Below are positions 8,710-17,339 of a stretch of DNA of 64,000 nt, piece after piece (position 1 is the first letter of the stretch; the number at the start of each line of letters is the position of its first letter). A model generated the notes under the pieces. It made no database searches and had not been told where the DNA came from. It saw only the letters and a program-made list of their open reading frames with translations. Where the stretch lies: positions 810,826-874,825 of the forward strand of contig CP132907.1 of NCBI GenBank assembly GCA_031446105.1. Direction: 5' to 3'. A program made the translations under genes and the position numbers. This DNA comes from Arsenophonus sp031446105 (GTDB lineage Bacteria; Pseudomonadota; Gammaproteobacteria; Enterobacterales; Enterobacteriaceae).

Positions 8710-10641
8710 ATGCCAATTATTACTCTTGTTAATGGTGATCAACGTAAATATAAAGATTCTATTTCAGTTATAGATATTGCTAATGATATCAGTATAATCC
8801 TTTCAAAAGAATGTATTGGTGGTCTTGTGAATGGTAAACTTGTTGATACTAATTATATTATTGATAAAAATTCTAAAGTATTGATTATTACAAGTAAAGA
8901 TCAAGAAGGATTAAAAATTATTCGTCATTCATGTGTTTTTTTGCTAGGACAGGCTATAAAACAATTATGGCCTAGTATTAAGATGGGTAGTTATAATACC
9001 ATAAAAAATGGTTTTTATTATGATGTTGATCTTGAGCATACTTTAATAGAAGAGGATTTAGAAAAAATTGAAAACAGAATGAATGAATTAGTAAAAAAAA
9101 AATATAATATAATAAAAAAACAAGTTAGTTGGCAAGAAGCAAAAAATATTTTTTTAGATAGAAATGAAAATTATAAAATTGAATTTTTAGAAGCAAATTA
9201 TAATAAAAATAGTTATTTAAAAGTTTCTTATTATCAAGAATATGTTGATATTTCCGATTTTCCTGATATACCTAATATATATTTTTGTAATTATTTCAAG
9301 ATACAAAAAGTATCTGGAGCCTACTGGTGTGGTAATAAAAATAATAAAATGTTACAAAGAATTTATGGGACAGTTTGGTCTACTCAAAAAGAATTAGATT
9401 TTTATTTATTATCTTTAAAAGAAGCAAAAAAAAGAGATCATCGTACAATTGCTAAAGTACTTGATCTATATCATATGCAAGATGAAGCGCCAGGTATGAC
9501 ATTTTGGCATAATAATGGGTGGATTATATTTCTTGAATTAAAAAAAATGATTCGTAGTAAATTGCGTGAGTATCAGTATGAAGAAGTTAAAACTCCCTTG
9601 ATGATGGATCGTATGCTTTGGAGAAAAACAGGTCATTGGGAAAATTATAAAGAAAATATGTTTGTTACTTCTTCTGAAAATCGTCAATATTGTATAAAAC
9701 CTATGAATTGTCCAGAACATGTACAAATTTTTAATCAAGGATTAAAATCTTATCGTGATTTACCATTGCGTATGGCAGAATTTGGAAGTTGTCATCGTAA
9801 TGAGCCATCAGGTTCTTTACATGGTTTAATGCGAGTTCGTGGTTTTACTCAAGATGATGCTCATATTTTTTGTACTGAAAATCAAATTGTAGACGAAATA
9901 AAAAAATGTATTAAAATGATTTATGATATTTATGCAATATTTGGATTTAAAAAAATTGCAGTTAAGTTATCTACTCGACCAAAAAAACGTATAGGAAACG
10001 ATATACAATGGGATCGTGCAGAATTAGATCTTGCTCAAGCATTAGAAAATATCCCATTTACTTATCAAAAAGGAGAAGGTGCATTTTATGGTCCTAAAAT
10101 TGAATTTACTCTTTATGATTATTTAGATCGAGCATGGCAATGTGGTACAATACAACTTGATTTTTCTTTACCTAATTTTTTAAATGCTTTTTATATTGAC
10201 GAAAATAATGAACGTAAAAATCCTGTAATGATCCATCGTGCTGTTTTAGGTTCACTTGAACGTTTTATTGGAATTTTAACTGAGCAATATGGCGGTCTTT
10301 ATCCAACATGGTTAGCACCATTACAAATTATTATACTTAATATTACAAATCAACAGATTGATTTTGTAAAAAAACTACTAAAAATATTGTGTAATGTCGG
10401 TATTCGTGTAAAAGCAGATTTACGAAATGAAAAAATAGGTTTTAAAATTCGTGAGCATACTTTGCGTCGTGTACCTTATATGTTAATCTGTGGTGATAAA
10501 GAAGTAAAATTAAAACAAGTATCTATTCGAACTTGTAGTGGAAAAAATTTAGGAACATTTGATATTATAGAATTTAAAAAAAGAGTTCTTCATGAAATTA
10601 AAACTCGTAGTATTTATCAATTGGAGGAAATAAGATATTAA
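8710..10641 (+). CDS. thrS: Threonyl-tRNA synthetase with degraded editing site
   Basis: ThrRS charges tRNA-Thr. Its 643 residues match E. coli (642) without a net indel through residue 334. Domains in order: TGS (1-62), editing/SAD (63-224), class II catalytic core (about 243-535) and anticodon-binding domain (about 536-643). The core zinc ligands are present: Cys334, the His of DDAHIF and the His of MIHRAVLG. The four editing residues of E. coli (His73, His77, Cys182, His186) read His, Phe, Ser and Asp here, so hydrolysis of Ser-tRNA-Thr in cis is probably lost. The MNCPGH motif reads MNCPEH. The last three residues (IRY) are an extension created by a one-base insertion in the ancestral stop region. 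First gene of thrS-infC-rpmI-rplT. Confidence 0.97.
   Translation: MPIITLVNGDQRKYKDSISVIDIANDISIILSKECIGGLVNGKLVDTNYIIDKNSKVLIITSKDQEGLKIIRHSCVFLLGQAIKQLWPSIKMGSYNTIKNGFYYDVDLEHTLIEEDLEKIENRMNELVKKKYNIIKKQVSWQEAKNIFLDRNENYKIEFLEANYNKNSYLKVSYYQEYVDISDFPDIPNIYFCNYFKIQKVSGAYWCGNKNNKMLQRIYGTVWSTQKELDFYLLSLKEAKKRDHRTIAKVLDLYHMQDEAPGMTFWHNNGWIIFLELKKMIRSKLREYQYEEVKTPLMMDRMLWRKTGHWENYKENMFVTSSENRQYCIKPMNCPEHVQIFNQGLKSYRDLPLRMAEFGSCHRNEPSGSLHGLMRVRGFTQDDAHIFCTENQIVDEIKKCIKMIYDIYAIFGFKKIAVKLSTRPKKRIGNDIQWDRAELDLAQALENIPFTYQKGEGAFYGPKIEFTLYDYLDRAWQCGTIQLDFSLPNFLNAFYIDENNERKNPVMIHRAVLGSLERFIGILTEQYGGLYPTWLAPLQIIILNITNQQIDFVKKLLKILCNVGIRVKADLRNEKIGFKIREHTLRRVPYMLICGDKEVKLKQVSIRTCSGKNLGTFDIIEFKKRVLHEIKTRSIYQLEEIRY
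10623..10639 (+). promoter_or_regulatory. Ribosome binding site and AUU start codon of infC
   Basis: GGAGG at 10623-10627, inside the end of thrS, precedes ATT at 10637-10639 by nine bases. The codons from ATT read I K V G R R M Q T, matching E. coli IF3 (MKGGKRVQT), whose start is also AUU. The nearest ATG (10655) is internal. Confidence 0.9.
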
Positions 10642-11173
10642 AGTTGGAAGAAGAATGCAAACGATTCGTCAAAATCGTATCAATACGGAGATTAAAGCTC
10701 CTTTAGTTCGTTTAAATGATGTTAATAACAAACAACTTGGTCTTTTTAGCTTAAAAGAAGCGCTTTTAAAAGCTGATCAAGCCGGTTTTGATTTAGTGGA
10801 AATTAGCCCCAATGCTGATCCACCAGTTTGTCGTATTATGGATTATGGAAAATTTCTTTATGAAAAAAATAAATTACTAAAAGAGCAGAAAAAAAAACAA
10901 AAAGTAATTCAATTAAAAGAAATTAAATTCCGTCCTGGAACAGATGAAGCTGATTATCAAGTAAAATTACGTAATCTTATGCGATTTTTGGATAGTGGTG
11001 ATAAAGTAAAAATTACTGTACGTTTTCGTGGGCGTGAAATTGTTCATCAAAAGATTGGTATTAATATGTTAAATCGAATAAAAAATGATTTAAATGAATT
11101 TTCTGTTGTTGAATTTTTTTCAACAAAAATAGAATCTCGTCAAATGATTATGGTTTTAGTTCCTAAAAAATAA
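10637..11173 (+). CDS. infC: Translation initiation factor IF-3 (AUU start)
   Basis: IF3 binds the 30S subunit, prevents premature joining of 50S and discriminates against non-standard start codons. From the AUU at 10637 the protein has 178 residues (E. coli 180). Conserved blocks include SPNADPPVCRIMDYGKFLYE in the N-domain, the basic linker EQKKKQKVIQ, and IKFRPGTDEADYQVKLR and RFRGREI in the C-domain. A shorter reading from the ATG at 10655 would drop six conserved residues. The AUU start is the basis of IF3 autoregulation in E. coli and is likely kept for that reason. The start overlaps the thrS stop (10639-10641) by five bases. Confidence 0.95.
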   Translation: MKVGRRMQTIRQNRINTEIKAPLVRLNDVNNKQLGLFSLKEALLKADQAGFDLVEISPNADPPVCRIMDYGKFLYEKNKLLKEQKKKQKVIQLKEIKFRPGTDEADYQVKLRNLMRFLDSGDKVKITVRFRGREIVHQKIGINMLNRIKNDLNEFSVVEFFSTKIESRQMIMVLVPKK

Positions 11174-11186
11174 TTTTTTTAGATAA

Positions 11187-11216
11187 ATATCAATAAATCA
11201 AGGTATATATTGATAT
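11187..11216 (+). promoter_or_regulatory. Hairpin between infC and rpmI (possible L20 operator relic)
   Basis: A 9-bp perfect inverted repeat (ATATCAATA 11187-11195, TATTGATAT 11208-11216, 12-base loop) sits 28 bases before rpmI. In E. coli this interval belongs to the operator where L20 represses rpmI-rplT translation. Function here is inference from position. Confidence 0.3.
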
Positions 11217-11243
11217 GATTAATTACGTTTAATGGATGTTAAA

Positions 11244-11444
11244 ATGCCAAAAATGAAAACAGTGCGTAGCGTAGCAAAACGTTTTAAAAAAACTGCAAAA
11301 GGTAATAATTTTAAACATAAGAAGGCTAATCTTCGTCATATTTTAACTAAAAAATCAACTAAGCGTAAACGTCATTTGCGAGTAAAAACTTTGGTATCAA
11401 AAGGTGATTTAAATTTAATTATTACATCTTTACCATATGTATAA
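11244..11444 (+). CDS. rpmI: 50S ribosomal protein L35
   Basis: L35 is a small basic protein of the large ribosomal subunit. From the ATG at 11244 it reads MPKMKTVRSVAKRFKKTAKG, aligning with E. coli MPKIKTVRGAAKRF; it has 66 residues against 65. An in-frame ATG at 11232 would add four unsupported residues. NLRHILTKK and KRKRHLR are conserved. It lies between infC and rplT in the usual order and is probably co-transcribed from thrS. Confidence 0.96.
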   Translation: MPKMKTVRSVAKRFKKTAKGNNFKHKKANLRHILTKKSTKRKRHLRVKTLVSKGDLNLIITSLPYV

Positions 11445-11512
11445 TTTTTGATTATTAGCTTAAAATTTATTAAAATTTTATTTTTTTGAAGAGATAAATT
11501 AGGGAAATTAAA

Positions 11513-11875
11513 ATGGCTCATGTAAAAAGAGGTGTAGTAGTTAGAGCTCGTCATAAAAAAATATTAAAGCAAGCAAAAGGTTATTATGGTCTTCGATCAC
11601 GTGTTTATAAAATTGCTTTACAAGCAGTAATTAAAGCAGGACAATATGCTTACCGTGATCGTCGTCAGCGTAAGCGACAATTTCGTAAATTATGGATTTT
11701 GCGTATTAATGCTGCTGCAAGACAGCACGGTTTGTCTTATAGTTCTTTTATAAATGGTTTAAAAAGATCCTCTATTGAAATTGATCGTAAGATATTATCT
11801 GATATTGCTATTTTTGATAAAATGGGATTTTTAGGGTTAATTACAAAAGCAAAAACTGCATTAAAAGAAATATAG
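11513..11875 (+). CDS. rplT: 50S ribosomal protein L20
   Basis: L20 binds 23S rRNA early in 50S assembly and represses rpmI-rplT translation in E. coli. The 120 residues (E. coli 118) are nearly identical to enteric L20, including VKRGV, ARHKKILKQAKGYYG, QYAYRDRRQRKRQFR and RINAAARQ. An AGGG ribosome binding site lies ahead of the ATG. It is the last gene of the thrS cluster; a gap of more than 900 bases separates it from pheS. Confidence 0.97.
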   Translation: MAHVKRGVVVRARHKKILKQAKGYYGLRSRVYKIALQAVIKAGQYAYRDRRQRKRQFRKLWILRINAAARQHGLSYSSFINGLKRSSIEIDRKILSDIAIFDKMGFLGLITKAKTALKEI

Positions 11876-12805
11876 AATAATTATTTTTCTTTTTTGTGTA
11901 TTTATTTCTATTTTTTTATTTATTTTTTTAAAAAAGTTGTTTTTTAAAATATATAAATTTCTATTTTTTTTAATTATTTTTGTTTTCTATATCTAAATTA
12001 AAAAAATTTATTTTTAAAAATTTAAAAAATATTATAAATATATAATGTCTGTTATGTAATATATAAAAGACAATATTAAAAAATTTAAAATTTATTAAAA
12101 TAAATTTTAAAAAAATAACATTTTTAATGACAAAATTTTTTATTTTTTATAAAATTTTTTAAAAATAATTAAATAATTAAAAAATAAAAAATTTTATTTT
12201 ATGTAAGAATAAAAAAGTAATTTAAAATTACATATTTTTTAATATAAAAAGATTTAGTTTATGTTTTTAGATAATTAAAAATTTTTATATAGTATTTATT
12301 GTTTTAATAATTTAGTTTTTATATAATTCTTATGAAAATAATAATTATTTTTTCAAAAAATTATTTTATTTAATAAAATTTTATTAAAATTTTATTGATT
12401 TTTAAAGTTAAAAACCATTTATTTAAAAATTGATTTTAAAAATAATTTAAATTACTTTATCAATTTTCTCATGCAGAATTATAAATTCTCATCTATAAAA
12501 TTCTTTTTAATAAAAAATATTAATAATCTAAAAAATTAAAAGCTATTATGTTGTTTTAAATAAAAAAATTCTTAAAATTAAATTTATTTAAATATAAGTC
12601 TATTAATTTAATAGAGATGCATGATATTTGTGTACAAAAAAAACTTAAAAACAATCAATTAACTCAATGTATTAAATAAACAATTATTTTACACGTTAAA
12701 AATAATATGCATATTTTATAAAAAAATTATTCTTGATTAAAGAGTAACTTTTAATTTTATTTAAAAAAATAATTTTAATAAAAATATTAAGAACATGAGG
12801 GAATA
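11876..12805. other. Gene-free stretch between rplT and pheS
   Basis: In E. coli this interval encodes the phenylalanine-rich leader peptide PheM and the pheST attenuator. Here I find no short ORF with a run of Phe codons and no terminator-like hairpin. A 6-bp dyad (AGAATT-ATA-AATTCT, 12475-12489) is the only clear structure. The rest is A/T-rich filler, with a good GAGGG ribosome binding site just before pheS. Confidence 0.55.
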
Positions 12806-13789
12806 ATGTTACAACTTACTGAGTTAGTTGCAAAGGCAAAAAAATCTATAGAAAAAACTCAAAATCTTGCTGCTTTAGATTCAGTACGTGTTGAGTTTTT
12901 AGGAAAAAGTGGTTATTTAAAATCAATATTATCTAAGTTGCAAAATTTATCAGAAGACGAGAAATTATCAGTAACTATAAAAATTCATCAAATTAAAAAT
13001 AAAATAAAAAAATTATTAAAGATTCGAAAAAATCAGTTAGAGAATAATATTCTAAATAATCAATTATTTTCTGAAAGTATAGATGTTTCGTTACCTGGTC
13101 GATTTAGCAAAAATGGTAATTTACATCCAGTAAATCAAACAATTGAAATCATTGAAGAATGGTTTATTGCACTTGGTTTTACTGTTGTGTCTGGTTTTGA
13201 AGTAGAAGATGATTATCATAATTTTGATGCTTTAAATATTCCAATTTATCATCCTTCCCGTATTTCACATGATACTTTTTGGTTTAATGATAGTTTTTTG
13301 TTAAGAACACAAACTTCTGGTATGCAAATTCGAGTAATGAAAAGAAAACGTCCTCCTATGCGTATTATCACATCTGGTCGTGTATATCGCAATGATTACG
13401 ATCAAACACATACTCCAATGTTTCATCAAACAGAAGGTTTAATTATTGACAAAAATATCAATTTCAGTCATTTAAAAGATACATTAAACGTTTTTTTGAA
13501 TTATTTTTTTGAAGAAAAAATTCAAGTGCGTTTTCGATCTTCATATTTTCCATTTACTGAGCCTTCTGCCGAAGTTGATGTAATGGGTAGTAATGGTAAA
13601 TGGTTAGAAGTATTAGGTTGTGGTATGGTACATCCAAATGTATTGCGTAATGTTAATATCAATCATAATATATATACAGGTTTTGCTTTTGGTATAGGAA
13701 TAGAACGTTTAACAATGTTAAGGTATAAGATAACTGATTCACGCATATTTTTTGAAAATGATCTTCGTTTTCTTAAACAATTTAAATAA
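12806..13789 (+). CDS. pheS: Phenylalanyl-tRNA synthetase alpha subunit
   Basis: The alpha subunit carries the class II catalytic centre of the (alpha-beta)2 PheRS. The 327 residues equal the E. coli length. It has an N-terminal coiled coil (about 1-85), motif 2 around RTQTSGMQIR and RVYRNDYDQTHTPMFHQTEG, and motif 3 as GFAFGIGIERLTMLRY. The ending FFENDLRFLKQFK is invariant. It is followed after 14 bases by pheT. No PheM attenuator is visible upstream. Confidence 0.97.
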   Translation: MLQLTELVAKAKKSIEKTQNLAALDSVRVEFLGKSGYLKSILSKLQNLSEDEKLSVTIKIHQIKNKIKKLLKIRKNQLENNILNNQLFSESIDVSLPGRFSKNGNLHPVNQTIEIIEEWFIALGFTVVSGFEVEDDYHNFDALNIPIYHPSRISHDTFWFNDSFLLRTQTSGMQIRVMKRKRPPMRIITSGRVYRNDYDQTHTPMFHQTEGLIIDKNINFSHLKDTLNVFLNYFFEEKIQVRFRSSYFPFTEPSAEVDVMGSNGKWLEVLGCGMVHPNVLRNVNINHNIYTGFAFGIGIERLTMLRYKITDSRIFFENDLRFLKQFK

Positions 13790-13803
13790 AATAGGATTAT
13801 TAA

Positions 13804-16197
13804 ATGAAATTTAGTGAATACTGGTTACGTGAATGGGTAAATCCAGAAATTAATACTCAGAAATTATCAGATCAAATGACAATGGCTGGTTTAGAAATAA
13901 AGGAAATCAAAAATGTTGCTAGTCAATTTCAAGGTGTAGTAATTGGTGAAATTGTTGAATGTTATAAACATCCTAATATAAATAGCTTATTGTTAATAAA
14001 AATTAAGATTGGTTTAAATAATTTAATTAATATTATTTATGATAATATTAAAATTTTTTACACAGGATTAAAAGTAGTTGTTGCTCCTATTGGTGCTGTT
14101 TTACCTGGTAATGTTATGGTAAAAGTTAAAATGATAGGAGATAAGATCTCTGAAGGAATTCTTTGTTCTTATTTTACATTAGGAATTTACAATAATTGCA
14201 ACGATATTATTCAATTACCTTATGATGCTCCTGTTGGGATGAATATTCGAAAATATTTACAACTTGATGATTGTATTTTTGAGTTAAGTTTAACACCTAA
14301 TCGTGCTGATTGTTTAAGTATTTTAGGGATTGCCCGTGATGTTAGTGCTATTAATAATCTTAGATTAAGAAAGATGAAAGTTAAATCAGTACAAGTTACT
14401 GAAAATATTGTTTTTCCAATTCGTATTGCAGTTCCAAATGCCTGTCCTCGTTTTTTAGGTAGGGTCATTAAGGGAATTAATCTTAAAAACAAAACCCCAT
14501 TTTGGATGAGAGAAAGATTAAATCGAAGTGGTATTCGCACCATTAACCCTATTGTTGACATTACTAATTATGTATTGTTAGAGATCGGACAACCTTTGCA
14601 TGTTTATGATATAGATCAATTGCATGGGACTTTAATTGTTAGAATGGCAAAATTAAATGAAAGTTTAGTATTATTAGATAATCGTACAATAATTTTAAAT
14701 CAAGATACTGTAGTAATGGCTGATGAAAAAAATGTTTTAGGAATTGCTGGTATTTTTGGTGGTAAATATTCTGGCATAAATGAATATACTGCTAATATTT
14801 TTTTAGAATCAGCTTTTTTTAATCCATTATCTATTATTGGACGTGCTCGTAATTACGGTTTGCATACTGAAGCTTCTCATCGTTTTGAAAGAGGTGTAGA
14901 TCCAGAAATACAGTATCAAGCTATTCAAAGAACTAGTAAATTAATAATTGATATTTGTGGTGGAAAAGCTGGAGATATTGTTAATATTACTTCTAAAGTA
15001 AATTTGCCTAAAAAAATAAATATTTTGTTGACTAAAAAAAAAATTAATCGTTTAATTGGTCATCATATCACAAATATTCAGGTTACTAAAATTCTTAAAT
15101 GTTTGGGTTTTCAAATATTAAATCAGAAGGACTCCTGGAAAGTTACTGTTCCATCTTGGAGATTTGACATTCACATTGAAGAAGATTTAATTGAAGAGAT
15201 TATACGTATTTATGGTTATCAAAAAATACCAAATATACCTTTAAGTATTAATTTCGTTATACCTACTCACAATTTTAACTCAAAAATTTCTTTAAAAAGA
15301 GTAAAAACTTTATTAATAGATCGTGGTTATAATGAAGTTATTACTTATAGTTTTGTTGATCCTAAAATTCAAAAATTATTATATCCAAAAGAACCAGCAA
15401 TGACTTTACTGCATCCTATTTCTGTTAATATGTCTGAAATGCGTCTTTCTTTACTTCCAGGATTATTAACAACAGTAATGTATAATCAACATCGTCAACA
15501 AAATTGTGTTCGTATATTTGAAACTGGATTAAGATTTATGCCAGATATAAATGCAGAGTATGGTGTACGTCAAGAATTTATGTTAAGCGGAATTGTTACC
15601 GGTTATCGTTATGAAGAACATTGGTCACAAGAGAAAAGGTTTATTGATTTCTTTGATATAAAAGGCGATCTTGAAGCAATATTATCACTTACAGGTAATT
15701 TAAAAAATATCTTTTTTAAAAACCATGTTTCTTCAATATTCCATCCTGGACAAAGTTCAAAAATTTATTTAAATGATCATGTTATTGGAAATGTTGGAGC
15801 TATTCATCCCAGTATTGAAAATAGATTGAAGTTATATAGTAGAGCATTTTTTTTTGAATTACTATGGGATACGTTTAAATATTGTGTTACTCCTTCAATA
15901 AATCAGATCCCCAGAGTTCCCTTTAACCGAAGAGATATTTCTATTCTTGTATCAGATAAAATACCTGCAGCAGATATTTTATATGAGTGTAAAAAACTTA
16001 ATATAAAGTATATAGTTGATGTAAACTTATTTGATGTGTATTCTGGTAAAGGTATAGAAAAAGGTTATAAAAGTCTTGCTATTAGTCTGGTGTTACAAGA
16101 TACCGTTAGTACTTTAAAAGAAAAAGATATTGTAGCTACTGTTAATAAATGTATTGCTGCATTAAAAAGAAGGTTTAAAATATATTTAAGGGAGTAA
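13804..16197 (+). CDS. pheT: Phenylalanyl-tRNA synthetase beta subunit
   Basis: The beta subunit binds tRNA-Phe and edits mischarged Tyr-tRNA-Phe. The length (797) is close to E. coli (795). The editing pocket looks intact: GQPLHVYD, FLESAFF and LHTEASHRFERG match the E. coli segments carrying His265, Glu334, Thr354 and Ala356. By contrast the N-terminal EMAP-like tRNA-binding domain is eroded: HPNADKL reads HPNINSL, and CGAPNCRQ at 79-86 reads YDNIKIFYT with one extra residue. The C-terminal anticodon-binding fold (KGIEKGYKSLAISL) is intact. The ihfA start lies one base beyond its stop. Confidence 0.96.
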   Translation: MKFSEYWLREWVNPEINTQKLSDQMTMAGLEIKEIKNVASQFQGVVIGEIVECYKHPNINSLLLIKIKIGLNNLINIIYDNIKIFYTGLKVVVAPIGAVLPGNVMVKVKMIGDKISEGILCSYFTLGIYNNCNDIIQLPYDAPVGMNIRKYLQLDDCIFELSLTPNRADCLSILGIARDVSAINNLRLRKMKVKSVQVTENIVFPIRIAVPNACPRFLGRVIKGINLKNKTPFWMRERLNRSGIRTINPIVDITNYVLLEIGQPLHVYDIDQLHGTLIVRMAKLNESLVLLDNRTIILNQDTVVMADEKNVLGIAGIFGGKYSGINEYTANIFLESAFFNPLSIIGRARNYGLHTEASHRFERGVDPEIQYQAIQRTSKLIIDICGGKAGDIVNITSKVNLPKKINILLTKKKINRLIGHHITNIQVTKILKCLGFQILNQKDSWKVTVPSWRFDIHIEEDLIEEIIRIYGYQKIPNIPLSINFVIPTHNFNSKISLKRVKTLLIDRGYNEVITYSFVDPKIQKLLYPKEPAMTLLHPISVNMSEMRLSLLPGLLTTVMYNQHRQQNCVRIFETGLRFMPDINAEYGVRQEFMLSGIVTGYRYEEHWSQEKRFIDFFDIKGDLEAILSLTGNLKNIFFKNHVSSIFHPGQSSKIYLNDHVIGNVGAIHPSIENRLKLYSRAFFFELLWDTFKYCVTPSINQIPRVPFNRRDISILVSDKIPAADILYECKKLNIKYIVDVNLFDVYSGKGIEKGYKSLAISLVLQDTVSTLKEKDIVATVNKCIAALKRRFKIYLRE

Positions 16198-16198
16198 T

Positions 16199-16495
16199 AT
16201 GGTACTTACAAAAGCTGAAATTTCAGAAGATTTATTTAAAAAATTAAGAATAAAAAAATGCGATGCAAAAAATATCGTAAATTTATTTTTTGAACAAATT
16301 AGTTGTGCATTAGAAAATGGTGAGCAAGTAAAACTTTCAGGATTCGGTAATTTTTCTTTACGTAACAAAACTCAACGTCCTGGTAGAAATCCAAAAACTG
16401 GTGAAAGTATTTTAATTAGCGCTCGTAGGGTAGTTACTTTTAGAGCAGGAAAAAAATTAAAAAATCAAATTAAAGATATAAGATTTTATAAATAA
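16199..16495 (+). CDS. ihfA: Integration host factor alpha subunit
   Basis: IHF alpha pairs with IHF beta to bend DNA sharply at specific sites. The 98 residues match E. coli IhfA (99). The DNA-binding arm NKTQRPGRNPKTGESI and the preceding GEQVKLSGFGNF are conserved. The last residues (QIKDIRFYK) diverge from E. coli. It follows pheT directly, with its GGGAG ribosome binding site overlapping the pheT stop, as in enterics. No ihfB is in this window. Confidence 0.96.
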   Translation: MVLTKAEISEDLFKKLRIKKCDAKNIVNLFFEQISCALENGEQVKLSGFGNFSLRNKTQRPGRNPKTGESILISARRVVTFRAGKKLKNQIKDIRFYK

Positions 16496-17339
16496 AAATA
16501 TCATTATCTAATAAATAAAAATTTTATATTAAATTAAAAAATTATATTTTTAAATATATTTAGATTATAATATATAATATACAACAAGGTTATTTTATAA
16601 TATAAATAAAATTAATAACTAAATTATTAGTTTTATTTTTAAATAATTTAAAAATTTTATTTGCACCATTCATATATTTTATTTGATATTTTTGATTTAT
16701 TTTCTAATTTTTCTTTTTTATTTTTAGTATTATATAAATTTTATTAAATTTTGATGATTTTAAAATGATTTAGAAAGCATATATTTTTCTTTTAAAGAAA
16801 AATATATTGTAATAAAAAATATAAATTAATGTGATTTATTTTTTAATTTTTATAAAAAATAAGATGTTATAGTAATTTTATAAATTGTTCTTTTTAAAAA
16901 AAGTTAAATAAATATAAAAAATATTTTTTATTAATTTATAATATTTTAATTAATATTTAAAATATATATTTATATATAACTATTTTTTAAAATTTTAATT
17001 TACCAATATATAATGATATTAAAATAAAAAATTTATTAAAAAATTTTATTTTTTATAAAAAATATTAATAAATTGTTTTTTAAATTATTTAATAACATTT
17101 AATAAATAAATTTAATTATGTATATAATAAAACTATTTAATAATAAGGTTTCATTTTTTGACGATATCAAATATTTAACTAAAAAAATTTATTAAAATAT
17201 AAATATATTTTTAAGGTGAAAATATGAAATTTATTTTTTGAAAAAAATAAATTTTATGTAAGTTGATATTTTATTCATGATTTTTTTATTAATAAAATTA
17301 TACAAAATTATTTATGTAATGAACATTCTATATATTTAT
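16496..17339. other. Gene-free stretch between ihfA and ftsB
   Basis: IhfA and ftsB are not neighbours in E. coli, so this is a rearrangement junction or a deletion scar. It contains one striking 29-bp palindrome at 16779-16807. Otherwise it is A/T filler without a recognisable gene remnant. Confidence 0.55.
16779..16807. repeat. 29-bp near-perfect palindrome
   Basis: Two perfect 14-base arms (16779-16792 and 16794-16807) flank a single central T. It lies 284 bases after ihfA. No T-run follows on either strand, so it is not an obvious intrinsic terminator. Confidence 0.85.

Noticed and set aside
10655..11173. infC start at the first ATG
   Set aside because: Six upstream codons from ATT align with the E. 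coli IF3 N-terminus and GGAGG is correctly spaced from ATT, not from ATG.
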